Positions 15,342 through 37,323 are shown, counted from the first letter of the stretch. The stretch: 64,000 bases of DNA from Syngnathus acus (GCF_901709675.1 NC_051095.1:307001-371000), one strand, 5' to 3'. Numbers and translations: made by a program. Notes: generated by a model not told the origin, from the sequence alone.

Positions 15342-17675
15342 ATGGTCGCGACCTTCGGCGTGCACGAAATGCTCAACTCCACGGAAATGAGCGCGCTTTT
15401 GTGCAAATGGGGCGTCAGCAACTCTTCGGACTGTGAGCCTTGGAGAGTCGCAGCAGCCGACGTCGGCGTGAAAGGTATCGACTGACTATTCATTCGCCTA
15501 TTCAACTTGGAGTAGACGTATCCTCCGCGTAATTGCGCATTGCGCACGCCTCCACCACTAAGCCTCCCTGCTTTTTCACTTGGGTGGGCACTCTAGTCAA
15601 ATGTGCTGGTCAACGTTGCGCGCGGCCAATCGCTCAAGCTCTGAAAATCGGAGAATGACGCCAGCAATCCAGTATTGGATTTGATGGACGCGGCTTAGCT
15701 TCGAGTCACTTGGGTGACTTGGCGCTCAATCGACACCACCGTCATTTATGTCGGAGCGAGCGAGCGCTGCAAGTATGAGAAGAATCGTGTCGTGAACATT
15801 GCAGCCAAGCCACAGCAGCTTGGTGAGGAAAAGACGACATGTCGGTCAAGTGCTAGATCACGGCAAGCGGTCTGATATGTTCAGAATATAAAGTCCATTT
15901 GGGTCACGATTGATCAAGGGCCATTTTGTGAGCGGAGCGGAAGCTGCTTTTCCCCCCTTGGAGTGTTTTCATTGTCTTGTCTCGTCTCGTCTCCCCATGT
16001 CCGTCGCTGTAGATTTGGGCGACGGCGTGCGGGTCTTTCTCTACTGCGTCATCTTCCTGATCGGCGTGGCGGGCAACAGCCTCATCATCGCGGTTCTCTC
16101 TCGGAACCGGCGGATGCGCACCGTCACCAACCTGTTCCTGCTCTCCCTGGCCGTCAGCGACCTGATGGTCTCCCTGGTCTGCATCCCTTTCACTCTCATT
16201 CCCAACCTCATGCGGACCTTCATCTTCAGCGACGGCACGTGCAAGATGGTCATGTACTTTATGGGTATGGCGCTAACCCTAAGCCGCGTCTCTCCGCAAA
16301 CTTGAATGTTTTCTGCTCTTCTTTTGGCATGCAGCGGTCTCCGTGAGCGTTTCCACCTACAACCTGGTGGCCATCGCGCTGGAACGCTATAGCGCCATCT
16401 GCAGACCGCTGAGCTCCAGGACGTGGCAGACCAAATCGCACGCCATGAAGGTCATCGGCGCCACCTGGCTGACGTCCCTGTCGCTCATGGTGCCCTACAT
16501 CTACTCCAGCTCCCTGATGGCCTTTAATCGGCGCGACAACACCGACGGCTTCATGTGCCGCATGACGTGGAAGAACCAAAAGCTGCTGGCATATTGGTGC
16601 GCTGAAAACAAGGCGCGTGGGTGGGTGGGTGGTTGGGTGGTTGGGTAGGCGGAAGGAGGTCCAAGGGCATGGGGTGGACTCCGACCGACCGACCGACCGA
16701 CCGACCGACCGACCGACTCCATTGCGGGCCTTTGCTTCTAAACCCAGGTACGTGTCCTTGTTGCTGCTGCTCTTCTTGCTGCCCGGCACCGTGATGCTGA
16801 CTGCCTACGGACTCATCTCGCTGGAGCTCTACAAGGGGCTCAGGATCCAGTTGTCCGACGGGACACGCCCCAGAGGTGAGGCCTGCCCGCCGTTAAGGCG
16901 CTACAGCCCCGAGCCCCTTTGCCACAGGTTGAGGCCCTCGCAAGCGTTTGGCCCACTGTCAAATGACATCATCCTCTTTGCAGACAGAGCGACCAGCTTC
17001 GGCAGCCTTCGAGCCAGCAACGGCGACGGCTGCTACCTTCATTTGGGGCCGCAGGGCACGGCGCCGCCGCAGGGCACGGCGCCGCCGGAGCGCCGCTCCG
17101 GCAATACGGCCAACCTGCTGGCCAAGAAGCGAGTGGTCCGCATGCTCCTGGTCATCGTCTGCCTGTTCTTTGTGTGCTGGACCCCCATCTTCGTGGTCAA
17201 CGCGTGGAAAGCTTTTGACCATCAGGTGGTCTCCCGTCTGACGGGCGCGCCCATCTCTTTCATCCACCTCCTGTCGTACACGTCCACGTGCGTCAACCCC
17301 GTCGTCTACTGCTTCATGAACAAGCGCTTCCGCCAGGGAGCGGCGAGCACCTTCTCGTCCTTGCGGCTCAAGGCGCGCGCCGCCGTCCACCTTTGGACCA
17401 AATGCCGCCAGGGACCCCAGCCCAGGTGCCAGCAAAGGGGCCAGGAGAAGCGGCGGGCCGAGGACCGACGGAGGTTGGGGCGGCACGCCGAGCAACTCGT
17501 GGCGGAGAAGGTGCGGGAGGCCCCCCGGCCCACCCCCGAGGAGCAGCTCCCCGGCGCCGGGCCGTCGGCCGGGGAGATGGGCGAAACCTTCGTTGAGCTC
17601 GACGTCCGTCCGTACCCCGGAGGCGCAGCGGCTGGCTCCGCCTCCAGCGTCACCTCGCTGCCGGAAGTGCTCTGA
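15342..17675 (+). CDS. cckar: Cholecystokinin receptor type A (CCK1R)
   Basis: Class A GPCR for sulfated CCK, coupling mainly to Gq in gut, pancreas and brain. Exons 15342-15474, 16013-16264, 16335-16596, 16748-16875 and 16984-17675 join to 488 residues, the five-exon layout of CCK receptors. The N-terminus has two N-glycosylation sequons (NST, NSS). Seen in order: TM1 with GNSLIIAVLSRNRRMRTVTN, TM2 LSLAVSDLMVSL, TM3 ending LERYSAICRPLSS, a paired Cys in extracellular loop 2 (GFMCRM), TM5 YGLISLELYKG, third loop with SDGCYL-like NGDGCYL, TM6 VCLFFVCWTP with VNAWK, TM7 NPVVYCFMNKRFR. The tail is unusually long (about 110 residues), basic and Glu-rich. Some TM residues resemble CCKBR (IALERYSAICRP, APISFIHLLSY), so the CCKAR call rests on synteny with TBC1D19 and RBPJ. 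The third loop has a tandem GTAPPQ duplication. Confidence 0.88.
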
Positions 17676-20493
17676 AGTGGATTTCAGTCATCACGCAACT
17701 GTTGGGAGGGAGGGAGGGAGGGAGGGAGGGGTGGGGAGTGTGACCCAGGTTGCTTCATTTGGGAACTCTGGACTACGGGACGTGGCCCGAGGCTACGCTG
17801 ACGTTAAGGCCGCGCAACACCCGGCCGGGTAGCTTTCAAAGCTCTGCAGAAGCCCCAACATTCTCTCTTCCTTATAGGTCCTGCTCGTTTTCAAGGTTGA
17901 CCTTCTTCACGCGTGCACCCCATGCAAATGATTAACAAGCTGCTGCGGAGCTCGCTGATGAGCCAGTCGATCATTGGAATCGGGGGCTCACGCTGCCAAA
18001 GACATCTGTATGCTCACTTGAAATGCAAAGGCCAAAAGCAAACGCGGTGAAGAAAGGACGAGCGAGCGAGCGAGCGAGCGTTATCTGTGAGAGTGGGATG
18101 GGTGGGGAACAGCAACACCTGCGCTTTGGATTCCCAGAACTTGCACCAGCTCAATCTGCAAACAAACAGCAGTGAGAATGAGGTCACTCACAACATTTCG
18201 CACAAGGCCTTTTACCTTACACATGACTCCACGTAGAGAAGTCCCGGTGTGAGTGGCACCGAGGAGACATTCTTGGGTTGCAAGATCTTTGATTATTGTG
18301 CTTGTGCTGACCCAATCCCCCCCCCCCCAAAAAAAAACATACAATGGGAGACTTTATATCACTTTTTTTAATTCTCATTTTCCCCTCGTGTTTTTTGTTT
18401 TCCATGACATACAGATTGGAGCATGATCCGGAGCTGCGATATGTACAAAAACGATGCTATTCCCAAAAAAGAATGGAGAGAGAGGGAAAAAGAAAGAGTG
18501 CATCCCCTTGCTTTGGAAGCTTGCCAGCCAATGAAGAACGCAAGGCAAGGCAAGGCAAGGCAAAGCAAGGCAAGGCAAAGCAAGGCAAAGCAAGGCAAAG
18601 CAAGGCAAGGAAGCTGACGCTGATATTAAATAAGAAAATAGTTAGCTGTGACACGTAAGGCTGAGAGCTACCTTTCCTTTTATGAACCTTTTGCTAAAAA
18701 GTTATGTTTAAAGCTGCCCACCCCTCACTGCACAGTGCACCAAAAAAAAAAAAATTAAAAAAATTACACCATCAGACTTTTGGCATTTGAAAGAGCTTAC
18801 ATACATTGTTCGGCGCTCGTTATAACCGTGAAAAGAAAAAACAAATCACAAAAACAGCTGCTTGCACAAGAGTGTGTGTGGGGGGGGGCTCATGATAAGA
18901 AGGCGTGTAAAGTCCCTTTGTACATAGAAAGGAAGGTCGACCAAGCGACGTGTAGAGGAAGAAAGGACGGGAAACAGAGAGAGGAGGAGAGGGAGGAAGA
19001 AAAGAAAAAAAAAAAGAAAATTCCCCGCCAGAGGATGGAGGTGAAGGAGGGCCGGCCGGACCTGGCCGCTAAAGGCTATTTGTGTTTGGTGCCCATTCTG
19101 AGAAGGAGGACAAGACAAATGGCTGGCTGGCAGGCAGCGCAGGCAATAAATGCACTTTTTGGACATGGGGAGCAATAATTTAAAATATTAAAATATACAA
19201 CATTTCACGACAAACAGGGGGCACAACTTCATTGTGGTTGTCTTTTCTTTCCCTCCGAATGAGAACCCACATTGGCTCGCTTCCTTTCGGAGTGGTGGAT
19301 TTTGGCGTATGGTTTGAACATCGGCCCGTGGCGAGCCGAGCCGTACACTATTGCTGCTCCGCGACCGTGGGAAGAAACCCCCCCCCCCCCAAAAAAACCC
19401 AAGGCTCTTGTGTGACAGTACCGCTGGAGAAATTGGACAGCGAGCGATTTTCGTGATCTTGTTTTCCGGAACTCGAGTCTTCAGTAAGGCCACATTGAAT
19501 TGAGAAAAGTGTCTCTCTCTCTCGCTCGCTCGTTCTTTTGTTCGTTTTTTTGTCACGCTCGCTTGGAAGACGCGTGGCTCCACGTGATCCGGATGATATG
19601 GACTGCATACACACAGTTCTCTTGCACAGTACGAAGGTACTCTCACACGTCCGTCCTCTGTCGGTGAAAACAAAGGCTCCAGTGATGAGTGGCATTCCAA
19701 AAAGGAGACGTGGCAGCGATGGCGGCGGCGGCGGCGCTCCGCTCGCTCGCTCGCACGTATTGCAGGCAAGGCAGAGCAGAGGCGTTACTTAAAGCTTTTC
19801 CTTTAAAGACTTCATAAAAACCAATGAGATTCAAAAATAGGCCCTCTGAGGTGGTTGCCCTGACACACACACACACACACATATATTTGCTTTTAGATTC
19901 CCCCCCACCCTCACAGGAGAGGGGAAAATAAGGGCAGGAGTTGGGGGGGGCTACAAGATTATAGGAGGAATACAAAGTATTTGGTAACAAAAGTGTACAA
20001 TAGGTTTAATAAAGGTATGGAGAAAAGGTGTACCTTTGCTAAAGCTTATACAAATTCCTTGGTCCATTAAAACTAAGTTAACGTCACGCTGGCGTGTCCC
20101 TTTACGTCCTGGCGCCGGCCCGCCCGCCCGCCGGCCCGCCGGCCGACCAAACATCCCCCGCGGCGTGGCGCGGCGCGGCTAAGGCCAGAGGAATACTCGG
20201 GATTGGGAAGCATTTGGAGGGCAGTGCAAAAGGGGAAGGAAGGGCAAGCGGTTTCTGGAACGCGGCTACGTCGGCCGCCGTTGCCATCGCCGTCGGGACC
20301 GACCGGAGCCCGGCGGCCACGGAGCGCGCCCCGACATGTGACACGGCTCCTCCAGAATTTCACTGCGTTTCTTCTTTTGCCCAGAACATTTTTCATCTCA
20401 GCAGTTAACCGAAACGCAGAATTTTAGTGTGTGTGTTTTGTTGAACTATTGCAAATTGTTCTCGAGCTGGCTGGCGCTACCTTAAAGCGAGCG
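17676..20493. other. Convergent CCKAR-RBPJ 3' interval
   Basis: Probably the two 3' UTRs plus spacer. It contains (GGGA)n at 17706-17730, GAGC repeats near 18060, a (GGCAA)n array at 18538-18612, a purine-rich block near 18960-19020 and a short (CA)n at 19863-19880. Possible AATAAA or ATTAAA signals occur on both strands, but none can be assigned firmly. No coding exon is seen. Confidence 0.6.
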
Positions 20494-29470
<8,977 letters not shown>

Positions 29471-29671
29471 CTTCCACAAACTCTCACCAAAACTCCAATA
29501 CTCGCGATATCCTTTTTTTTCTCTTCTTCTTCTTCTTCTTCTTCTTCTTGAAATCCTTTTTTTCTTCCGCGGGGGCGCCTCTCCCCGCAACCCCGGCAAT
29601 CCGTCGAGACAACAAGAGGCCGAATGGAGGTGTCGGGACCAGGGAGAAGGGAGAAAGGGGGAAAGGGGGTG

Positions 29672-29704
<33 letters not shown>

Positions 29705-29829
29705 GCTGCTTGGCTGGCTGGCTGGCTAGGAGACACAAGAGAAGGGGAGGGAGGGAGGCCACACTTTGGTGGGGGGAGGGAGGGAGCGCGGGAGGGGGAG
29801 GCGAAAAGGGCAGACGCCACAACAACAGG

Positions 29830-29837
29830 CGTGGGAA
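29830..29837 (+). promoter_or_regulatory. CSL/RBPJ consensus site CGTGGGAA
   Basis: Exact high-affinity CSL octamer about 360 bp upstream of the RBPJ ATG. Confidence 0.5.
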
Positions 29838-29928
29838 ACTTCCGAGATCGCGCGAGAGCTGCAAAAACTCTCACAATAGGACAGCGCTGAGGGGTCGCCC
29901 GCTCTCGCGAGACTTGGCCGCGCTGCTT

Positions 29929-29936
29929 TTCCCACG
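29929..29936 (-). promoter_or_regulatory. Second CSL/RBPJ consensus site, opposite orientation
   Basis: CGTGGGAA on the minus strand, partly overlapping a CACGTG E-box. It lies 92 bp beyond the first site, so the pair is not a classical 16-bp-spaced SPS. Confidence 0.5.
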
Positions 29937-30865
29937 TGTGTACTCTGCTTCGAAATCACACATCGGCGCTTCTTGCCGACTTGGATCCAATGCATTGCCC
30001 CACACACATGAATTCGAACGCCATTCATCTTTTACAGCCCCCCCAAACTAGCATCATTTTGTTGCTGCGTGCTTTTAAAAAGAGAAATACCGTAAAACAT
30101 ATCAAATGAAAAACAAAATGAACAAGAATTACTCCTGCTGCTTTTATGCCTCCTAAAAATATCACTTTGCTTTAAATGCCATGCAACTGCAATGCGATGC
30201 TTACCTGTTAGATAATTGCAATAATAATAAAAAAAACGATCATAGTAATAATAATAAAAATTGCACCCGTAAATTAAGCTTGCCATTCAATGCCATCTTA
30301 TTCGATCAATGCCGACTCATCGACTGTCTCATCCGACACTTTCTTGCCTTCCATTCCATTTGTTTTCATCGAAAGGCATTTCTCTCTCGATGCACTTACA
30401 TGTCAGATAATTGGCCACCCCGAGTTGAGAGGAAGTGTGAGGGAGGATGATGGCGACACACGCTCTATCTCTGGCCAAGTGACTGCGGCGCTGAGGTCGT
30501 GACCCTCCGTGCAGTCCTTTCCCCGCCCTCCGGGCCGTCTGTCTGGGGGCTGCGGATGACGCTCTCGCAGGAAGAGGACGGCTGATTAGGATGGGGGAGG
30601 GCACCCCTGACCTTTTGTCCAGAAGGAAAGGGTGGGGGGGGTCGTGCCCCCGCGTGCACCCTTGCGTGATCCACACTGATTGAGAGAACCAATATCAAGA
30701 TTACACAGCAAACCCTTGCGGTTAATCGTTGCCCGCCCCCCCCCCCGCCCTGAAATCTTGGTCTGTGTGTTCCCTGGGGGTGGGTGATGCGTCCAAATCA
30801 CATTGTGGACTCGCCGCCATCTGCTTTTGTGTCATTTGCAGCAAAACGGTTGCTGGATGCAATTG

Positions 30866-30908
30866 AGGCAGGCTGGCAGGCAGGCTGGCAGGCAGGCTGG
30901 CAGGCTGG

Positions 30909-30983
<75 letters not shown>

Positions 30984-31556
30984 CCACGCAGGCAGGCAGC
31001 CACGCAGGCAGGCAGGCATGCAGGCAGCCACGCAGGCAGGCAGCCACGCAGGCAGGCAGGCAGGCAGGCAGGCAGCCACGCAGGCAGGCAGCCACGCAGG
31101 CAGGCAGCCACGCAGGCAGGCAGCCACGCAAGCCGGCAGCCACGCAGGTAGGCAGGCCGGCAGGCAGGGAGGCAGGCCGGCAGGCAGGGAGGCAGGCCGG
31201 CAGGCAGGCAGCCAGCCACGCAGGCAGCCAGCCACGCAGGCAGGCAGCCACGCAGGCAGGCAGGCAGCCACGCAGGCAGGCAGCCACGCAGGCAGGCAGG
31301 CAGCCACGCAGGCAGGCAGGCAGCCACGCAGGCAGGCAGCCACGCAGGCAGGCAGGCAGCCATGCAGGCAGGCAGCCACGCAGGCAGCCACGCAGGCAGG
31401 CAGGCAGCCACGCAGGCAGGCAGGCAGCCACGCAGGCAGGCAGACAGCCACGTAGGCAGGCAGGCAGCCACGCAGGCAGGCCGGCAGCCACGCAGGCAGG
31501 CCGGCAGCCACGCAGGCAGGCCGGCAGCCACGCAGGCGGCCAGGCACGCAGGCAGA
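30866..31556 (+). repeat. 690-bp minisatellite of CAGG and CCACGCAGG units
   Basis: Starts as (CAGG)n/(CTGG) tetramers, then becomes higher-order units that alternate GCAGGCAG runs with GCCACGCAG, with CCGG-containing variants near 31160-31205 and 31480-31530. It is open in several frames on both strands only because the period is a multiple of four without stops. It is not a protein gene. Confidence 0.95.
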
Positions 31557-31859
31557 GAATGGCGAGCGATGTCGTCAAATGACACCACATTTTCAACTGT
31601 TGTTCACGTTGGATTAAAACAAAGAAAATGGCATTTTCTGCTACAATTCCCTTCACTACATTTGCGAGAGAGGTTTGGCCAAGTGAATGTGAAGAATGGC
31701 GTCGCAGCGAGGAAGCGGGGCGGTGGCCACTCAACGGCTGGGGGGTTAGGGTCCGGGCGGGGCTTGCTGTAGAGCGGCAGGTGCCTTAATTGTGCCCCCG
31801 ACAAAGCCTCGGCGAGTGGGCCAGCCTCTCAATGAGCGTGCGGCCAAAAGGAGCCATGA

Positions 31860-32100
31860 ATGGAAGCGCCAGTGAATGAATGAACCAACCAACAAATGGA
31901 TGAACACACGAACGAACGACCAAATGGATGAACAAACGAACGAACAAACAAATGCTCGGCCGAACGGACAAATGAACAGAGGAACAAAAGAATCAACAAA
32001 CAAATGAACGGATGAACAAACAAATGAACAGCCAAATGAAGGAATGAACGAACGGTCGAACAAACAAATGAACAGAGGAACAAACAAACGACGGGCCAAG
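31860..32100 (+). repeat. Degenerate tetramer-phased GAAC/AAATGAAC repeat
   Basis: AAC-containing tetramers (GAAC, AAAC, AAAT, GGAT) alternate for about 240 bp, giving a degraded minisatellite. Confidence 0.75.
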
Positions 32101-34535
32101 CGAACGACGGGCCAAACGGACGAAGGAAGAGCCGGAGACCCCACCCGGATGCAAAAGGCCTCCTACAACGGGCGTAGGACGAGGAAGCCGGGCCGGACCG
32201 GACCGGACCGAGTGGCAGACGGATGGACTGCCGTGGTAGAGCCTTTCAGCAGATGTGCACAAGGCGAGAGCACTTCCAAAACAACACTTTAGAATCCAGT
32301 CAAGAAGCCATGTGAGGAAACAAACCAAGCTCAATTGATTGGTTGGCTCTCTGTGAATTCTTGCCTGGCTTGTTTGTCTTCTGTTTTCTGGAGTCCGATT
32401 GCTTCATCTTTGGCATCTTCCCCGTTGCTTTTGATTCAGTTCTTAACAGGTCGTTGAGTGTTTCGGGACGGTCACTTGATTCTCGGCTCGGTTCTTGACG
32501 GCCTCGTGACTCGGTTGGCGATTGTTATGTTTTTTTCTTTCTTCTTGAGCCCTAAATGGTTTCAACACAGCTTAACGGATTCTCCAGCGGTTTTTGATCT
32601 AGCTTCTGACTCGGCTCTCATTGGATTTGACCGGGTCCTAGGTGCTTGACATGATTTTTGAGCCGTCCTTGACATGCTTCTAGAAGAAAATCAAGCGTGT
32701 CAAGGACAAATAAAGAATGTCTCTTCTTTGTCTAAGCCAAGGTGTGCAAGCAAGGGAGGGATTTGGGGAAATGATGAGGTTTGTTTTGGGGTGGGTGGGC
32801 TTGGGACAATAAAGCGAGACGGCACACGCGATTCATTCCGCCTCAGAAGAGAAACCCTGCCTCACCATCTGCTCGGGGTCAGGAGCGTTTGCCGGGGTCG
32901 GCGTCACATGGCATAAGCGACCCCGCCCCCACTAACACAAAACGCCCCAACCCGCCCGCCCTTCAGCCTCGCACGGCAGACACCCGTCCGACCCGCTCCC
33001 GTGTGGAGGGGAGTGCGACGCCGGGCGACCCCCCCCCCGCCCACCAAAACAATGGCCTGTCAGATGAAAAGGACCCCGGTGAACTTGATATACATCACAA
33101 AAGGGCCACAGCAGCGTGCCTCCCTCCCTCCCTCCCTCTCTCCCACCCTCGGCGCTCGAATTTGAGCTTGAAAGCGCGACGACTGCCGGCCGCTCCAGCA
33201 AAAAGAAGGAAAGAACATGTCAAATCTATAAACATTTTCACGTGGTCATTCACAAGCTTTGCATTTTCAAAAACAAAGATTGAAACATTGACTTCTAAAA
33301 TATTTGAAAAATGTCCAAACACTTTTTTAACAGCATTTATAAGGACTGGCTCAAGGCCATAAAGAAATCAAATCGCAATACAAGACATGGAGTGGAGACC
33401 GAGTGTATGTTTTGAATTCTCTGGCGGCACGTCTTCAGCGAGGCACGGCTTTTTTTCGCGGCTTGACCTCGGACCCAGCGGCCTTCTGCTTCCTCCGATG
33501 GATGAAGAAGCGAGCGAGCGAGCGAGCGAGCAAAGCTGCTCTTGAGGAAGCGTTTGTTTATTTTTTTTCCCCCTTGCTTGCGTGCGAGAGTGGCCTGTTC
33601 CTAATTCTCTCACTAACGTTTAGGGGTCGGGGATTAGTGAGAAGATCAGACGGACGGGTTGGGCGAGGTATCGCTCGTCGTGTCTTTTTCTCGTGCGTGA
33701 CTGTCAAGCAGGCGTATCCTGACTCAAGCCCCCCCCCCCAAGCCAAATCCCTTAATCTGCTCTCGGACACGTCTGGAGGGCAAAACAAACAAATAGGATC
33801 TCCCCCTCCTCCGTTGCCGTTGGTGACACACCCGGCCAGCCTAGCGGCTGATGAAGGGATGAAAACAAAACTTGTGCTCGAGAAGGATCGCAAACTTCCT
33901 GCGGAAGCCGCGTGGCCGAATCGTCGCCTGGGGTTCTCCTTCTGGCGCCAATGACGGACGGGCCACATTTCAGTTGCTTGTTTGGGCTGGGTGGGCTGGG
34001 CTGATTCCTTGCTTTCTTGATCGCAAGTGTTGGATTTTTTTGCCTTGATGCAAATGAGCAACGAAAGGTCCAATACAACTTGAACAAAACCCCCCGAAAA
34101 GATGTCATTTGGACCGTACGGGGATTCCGTCTGACAACGGCGCAGGAAGAAACTGCTTGTGAGAAGGTGGCCGACCGTCACGAATGATGCGAGACTGCCA
34201 ACGACCCGCACGTGCAAGGAAAAGCGGTCCGCTATGGCAGAAGTTAAGCTTCACTCCAGCTTCCATTTATCTGCAGCGGCGGCGGCGGCGGCGGCGGCTA
34301 GTCCACACGCCATCCGGCCGTCCGGCCTCGCCCTCTCCTTCCCCTGGCCGCCGTGCCCATGAAGCAACCTTTCTACCTTCTAATGAGAACCATCTTAGCC
34401 GGCTTATATTTTTGTTTTTTTGCTTTCCGCTCATGGCGAGCTGACAGGCGGCTGGGCCAGAAACAGTGAGGTCACCGCTGTTATATTTAAGAGGGTGGTG
34501 AGCTCATTGGAGGAAAACCACAAAAGCCAGAGAGC

Positions 34536-34536
34536 G

Positions 34537-34581
<45 letters not shown>

Positions 34582-34618
34582 TCGATCCATCCTTCCATCC
34601 TTCCATCCATCCATCCAT

Positions 34619-34653
<35 letters not shown>
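34536..34653 (+). repeat. (CCAG)n-(CATC)n-(CCAG)n compound microsatellite
   Basis: Two CCAG runs flank a CATC/CTTC run of about 35 bp. Confidence 0.9.
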
Positions 34654-36147
34654 TCGAGTCGGCCGTTGGCAACGGCACGGCCGGCGCACGGCCCGCTTTG
34701 GTCAAACCGTGTCTTGACATCAAAAGTGGAGTAGGAAGACATGGCGCGACGCTCGGTTCCCATTCAAAGGCTGTTTGGCGACTACGTCGGTCGCTCGGCG
34801 GGCGCACTGACGCCAGCCCAAATCTGGCCGCGTGCTCCCGATTCGGGAATCCCGCCGATCCTCTGCACGCTCTGGGCCATCCCGGAGAAAGAAGACAGGA
34901 GGTTGGTCGGGGCAATGGCGAGGATCACCAGGAAGTGGAAAAAGCAGGAGCAGCAGACCAAGCGCCACAAGCACACGACAGTCAAATTGGCAAGCGAGCA
35001 AGAAAAGGAAGCAAACACCGAGGCCCGAGCCCAGCCCGCCGGCCAAAGAAGGAAACGCCGCACGAGCTGCACGAGTGGGCTGCTTTTTGCCAACACGCAA
35101 AGAACGTTCTGCACCACGTCGTGCGCGCCTCCAGATTGGGGGGGGGGGGAATGCAAGAGTGCTTTTGCAAGACTGGGAAGATGAGGTCCGTGCGGGACAA
35201 AGATTTTCCTCTGCAGTGAGTACAGCCCAAAGAAAATGGCGGAAATAAGAAGTCCTTTCCAAGATTTTCAACTAATTGCTTCAACATTTCCAAAATCGGC
35301 GGCGGCGGCGGCGGGTCCGCGTGCGACAGGATCCTGGCAAGCTCCGGCCGCACCGTGCTCGGCAATTTCCTGCTCACCTCATTTGGAGCTTGCTCAACCG
35401 CGGCCAAAGTTTGTGAGCGAAGCGCTGCTCCCTCCCACACAGATTTTTGCTTTCTTTTGAGAGACGCACGCGCAAGATAGTCGATGGCCGTCGGAGCGAC
35501 AGAGCGCCGGACAATTGCGGCTTTTCGGCAAAAAGACACACGAGCTAAATTTGGGAACGACAAAAGATCGGAATCCATGAGCGGACTTCAAAGAAAGATG
35601 GAGGGAGGCCTGGAATTCAGCTCACGCTATCAATTGAGTCTTCAGGTCCTGGCAGCAATGGCCAGTAGAAAAATCATAATGAGTGTTTCTGATTGGCTCT
35701 TTCAAATGTGGAAATGTTTCCAGTTGAAAGGCTCAGAAAGTGCCAAAAAAATGAAGAAAAAACAAAAACAAAACCTAGTCCCTACCGAATCTAACTTGAA
35801 TGTCAATCATTTTGATCCTTATTGAGTAGATGCTTCAACTTGGGGCATTTAGCATGTTTCGGTGTAGCAGTCGTCTTAGTTTATGCCCGGAATACGTTTT
35901 TGTTGCAATGGGAAATTTCTCTTTTGTCTCCTTCTCCTGGCTCTCCTCCCCAACGCAGATTTTGGTGACAAGTCGACTGTACGTACACCCAAGCGCTTCT
36001 TTAGGGGACTAAAAAATAAATAAAATCGTAGCTTTGACCATGTCGAAATTGCGTTGTCTGATACTGCCATTTCGCTCCCGAACCAATACACTGTTGCGCT
36101 CTAGTTGGATTTGTGTCATTTGCTGTTGACCTCCTTTACTCGAACTG

Positions 36148-36300
36148 CCTGCCTGCCTGCAACCTGCCTGCCTGCGTGCTCGCCTGGCTGGCTGCCTGGC
36201 TGGCTGCCTGCCTGCGTGGCTGCCTGCCTGCGTGGCTGCCTGCCTGCGTGCTCGCCTGCCTGCGTGGCTGCCTGCCTGCGTGGCTGCCTGCGTGCGTGAC
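36148..36300 (+). repeat. GCCTGCGTGGCT minisatellite
   Basis: The same unit as the array at 30866 but in inverted orientation, about 150 bp. Confidence 0.9.
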
Positions 36301-37121
36301 GCGTGGCCTCAAGAATGCACTTCCCTTCCTCTGGCCGCTCGCTTCAATTTCCCCCTCGGCTCGCGGGAGCCGTCGCTTAAGGAATCTGGAAAACACCAGC
36401 GGGGGAATGAGAGGAATTTTCAGGCCGGGCTCTGGAGTTTTCTCTCCTTTCGGAGCTGGGCCCAACAATAACACGCTCGCATAGACAACGGGGCTGTTTG
36501 TCCATCGACGAGGAGCGCAGTGGCCCTTCCTTCGCCTCGCTCGCTCGGGCTGGCGGCCGGCCCGAGAGTCCCAAAGTACAGGCTACACGGAACGATGGAA
36601 CATAAACACATGCTTGAGCACTTTCTTCATCGCTCTCCAATCCTTCTTTCCTCCCAGGGATGCTGCTCAATGTCAGGAAACCGCAAAAGCAGAAATGCGA
36701 GGGGGGGGATTTTGGAAATGTTCTGCCTTTAGTCACACTGTGAAACGTCTTTTGAGCCTTTCGAGAAACTTCTGTTTCCTTTTTGACTGCTCAACTATCT
36801 AAAAAAAATAGTCCGACTTGATTATTCACAACATTTGCTCACCAGAGTTCGGGGCCTTGACCCAACAAGTTGCCAAGAAGCAGCTATTGTTTTTCAATGA
36901 GAAGGGCTCGCCCCAGTGGACAAAACAAAAGAGGACAAGCGTCGCTTCCTCAGCCTCACTTAGACGCGGGCTCCCTCTTGTGGTTCAGATAAGAACGACC
37001 GTCTGAAGACAACTGGATTTATTTGTCTTCATTTGCACATTTGTTTCCAAACTTTTCTTTAGGTATATACTATATATATGAATAAAAGTCCGATTTTATC
37101 ATTAAAAATATTTTCAATAGG

Positions 37122-37127
37122 TTTATT
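37122..37127 (-). promoter_or_regulatory. SMIM20 polyadenylation signal
   Basis: AATAAA on the minus strand, about 200 bp downstream of the SMIM20 stop codon. Confidence 0.55.
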
Positions 37128-37323
37128 TTATAATGGCTGGCACATGTCAATCATGCAAACTCCACACAGGACTCCAACCCTCATTACTACAACGTAGACG
37201 TGCAGGCCGTGCTGTGCTCAACATTAAAAAGTCGTTTTTCCATTGTGGGTCCCCTTCGCATAATGGATACAAAGTCAAATCCTTGGCGGACTCACACGCC
37301 AGCGGAGCGACATCCATCGGCAA

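Larger units (their letters stand above)
29471..29945 (-). promoter_or_regulatory. RBPJ 5' UTR and CpG-rich promoter
   Basis: The start codon sits in AAGATGGCGCC, a YY1-like element. Upstream are a CTT run (29520-29549), TTGC/GGCT tandem repeats (29667-29727), the BANP/Kaiso-type palindrome TCTCGCGAGA at 29903-29912, and two RBPJ-consensus sites at 29830-29837 and 29929-29936. The start site is not determinable. Confidence 0.55.
31557..37121. other. RBPJ-SMIM20 intergenic region
   Basis: About 5.5 kb with no recognisable exon. Contents include degenerate GAAC/AAATG tetramer repeats (31860-32100), G/T-rich unique DNA (32330-32690), GCGA repeats near 33510, (CCAG)n at 34536, (GGC)n at 34275-34299 and a GCCTGCGTGGCT array at 36148. 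The open frames here look random in composition. Confidence 0.6.

Noticed and set aside
30866-31556. Possible CRISPR-like array of repeats and spacers
   Set aside because: No constant-length unique spacers; units are variants of one tetramer family, and the host is a vertebrate.
30722-31734. Very long ORFs on both strands rich in Ala-Cys-Leu-Pro or Ala-Gly-Arg-Gln
   Set aside because: They are translations of a tetranucleotide-derived minisatellite; any stop-free multiple-of-four repeat is open in all frames. No splice sites or start context.
34741-35578. Overlapping 147-198-residue ORFs on both strands
   Set aside because: Mutually overlapping frames with no motif or splice pattern; intergenic chance ORFs.
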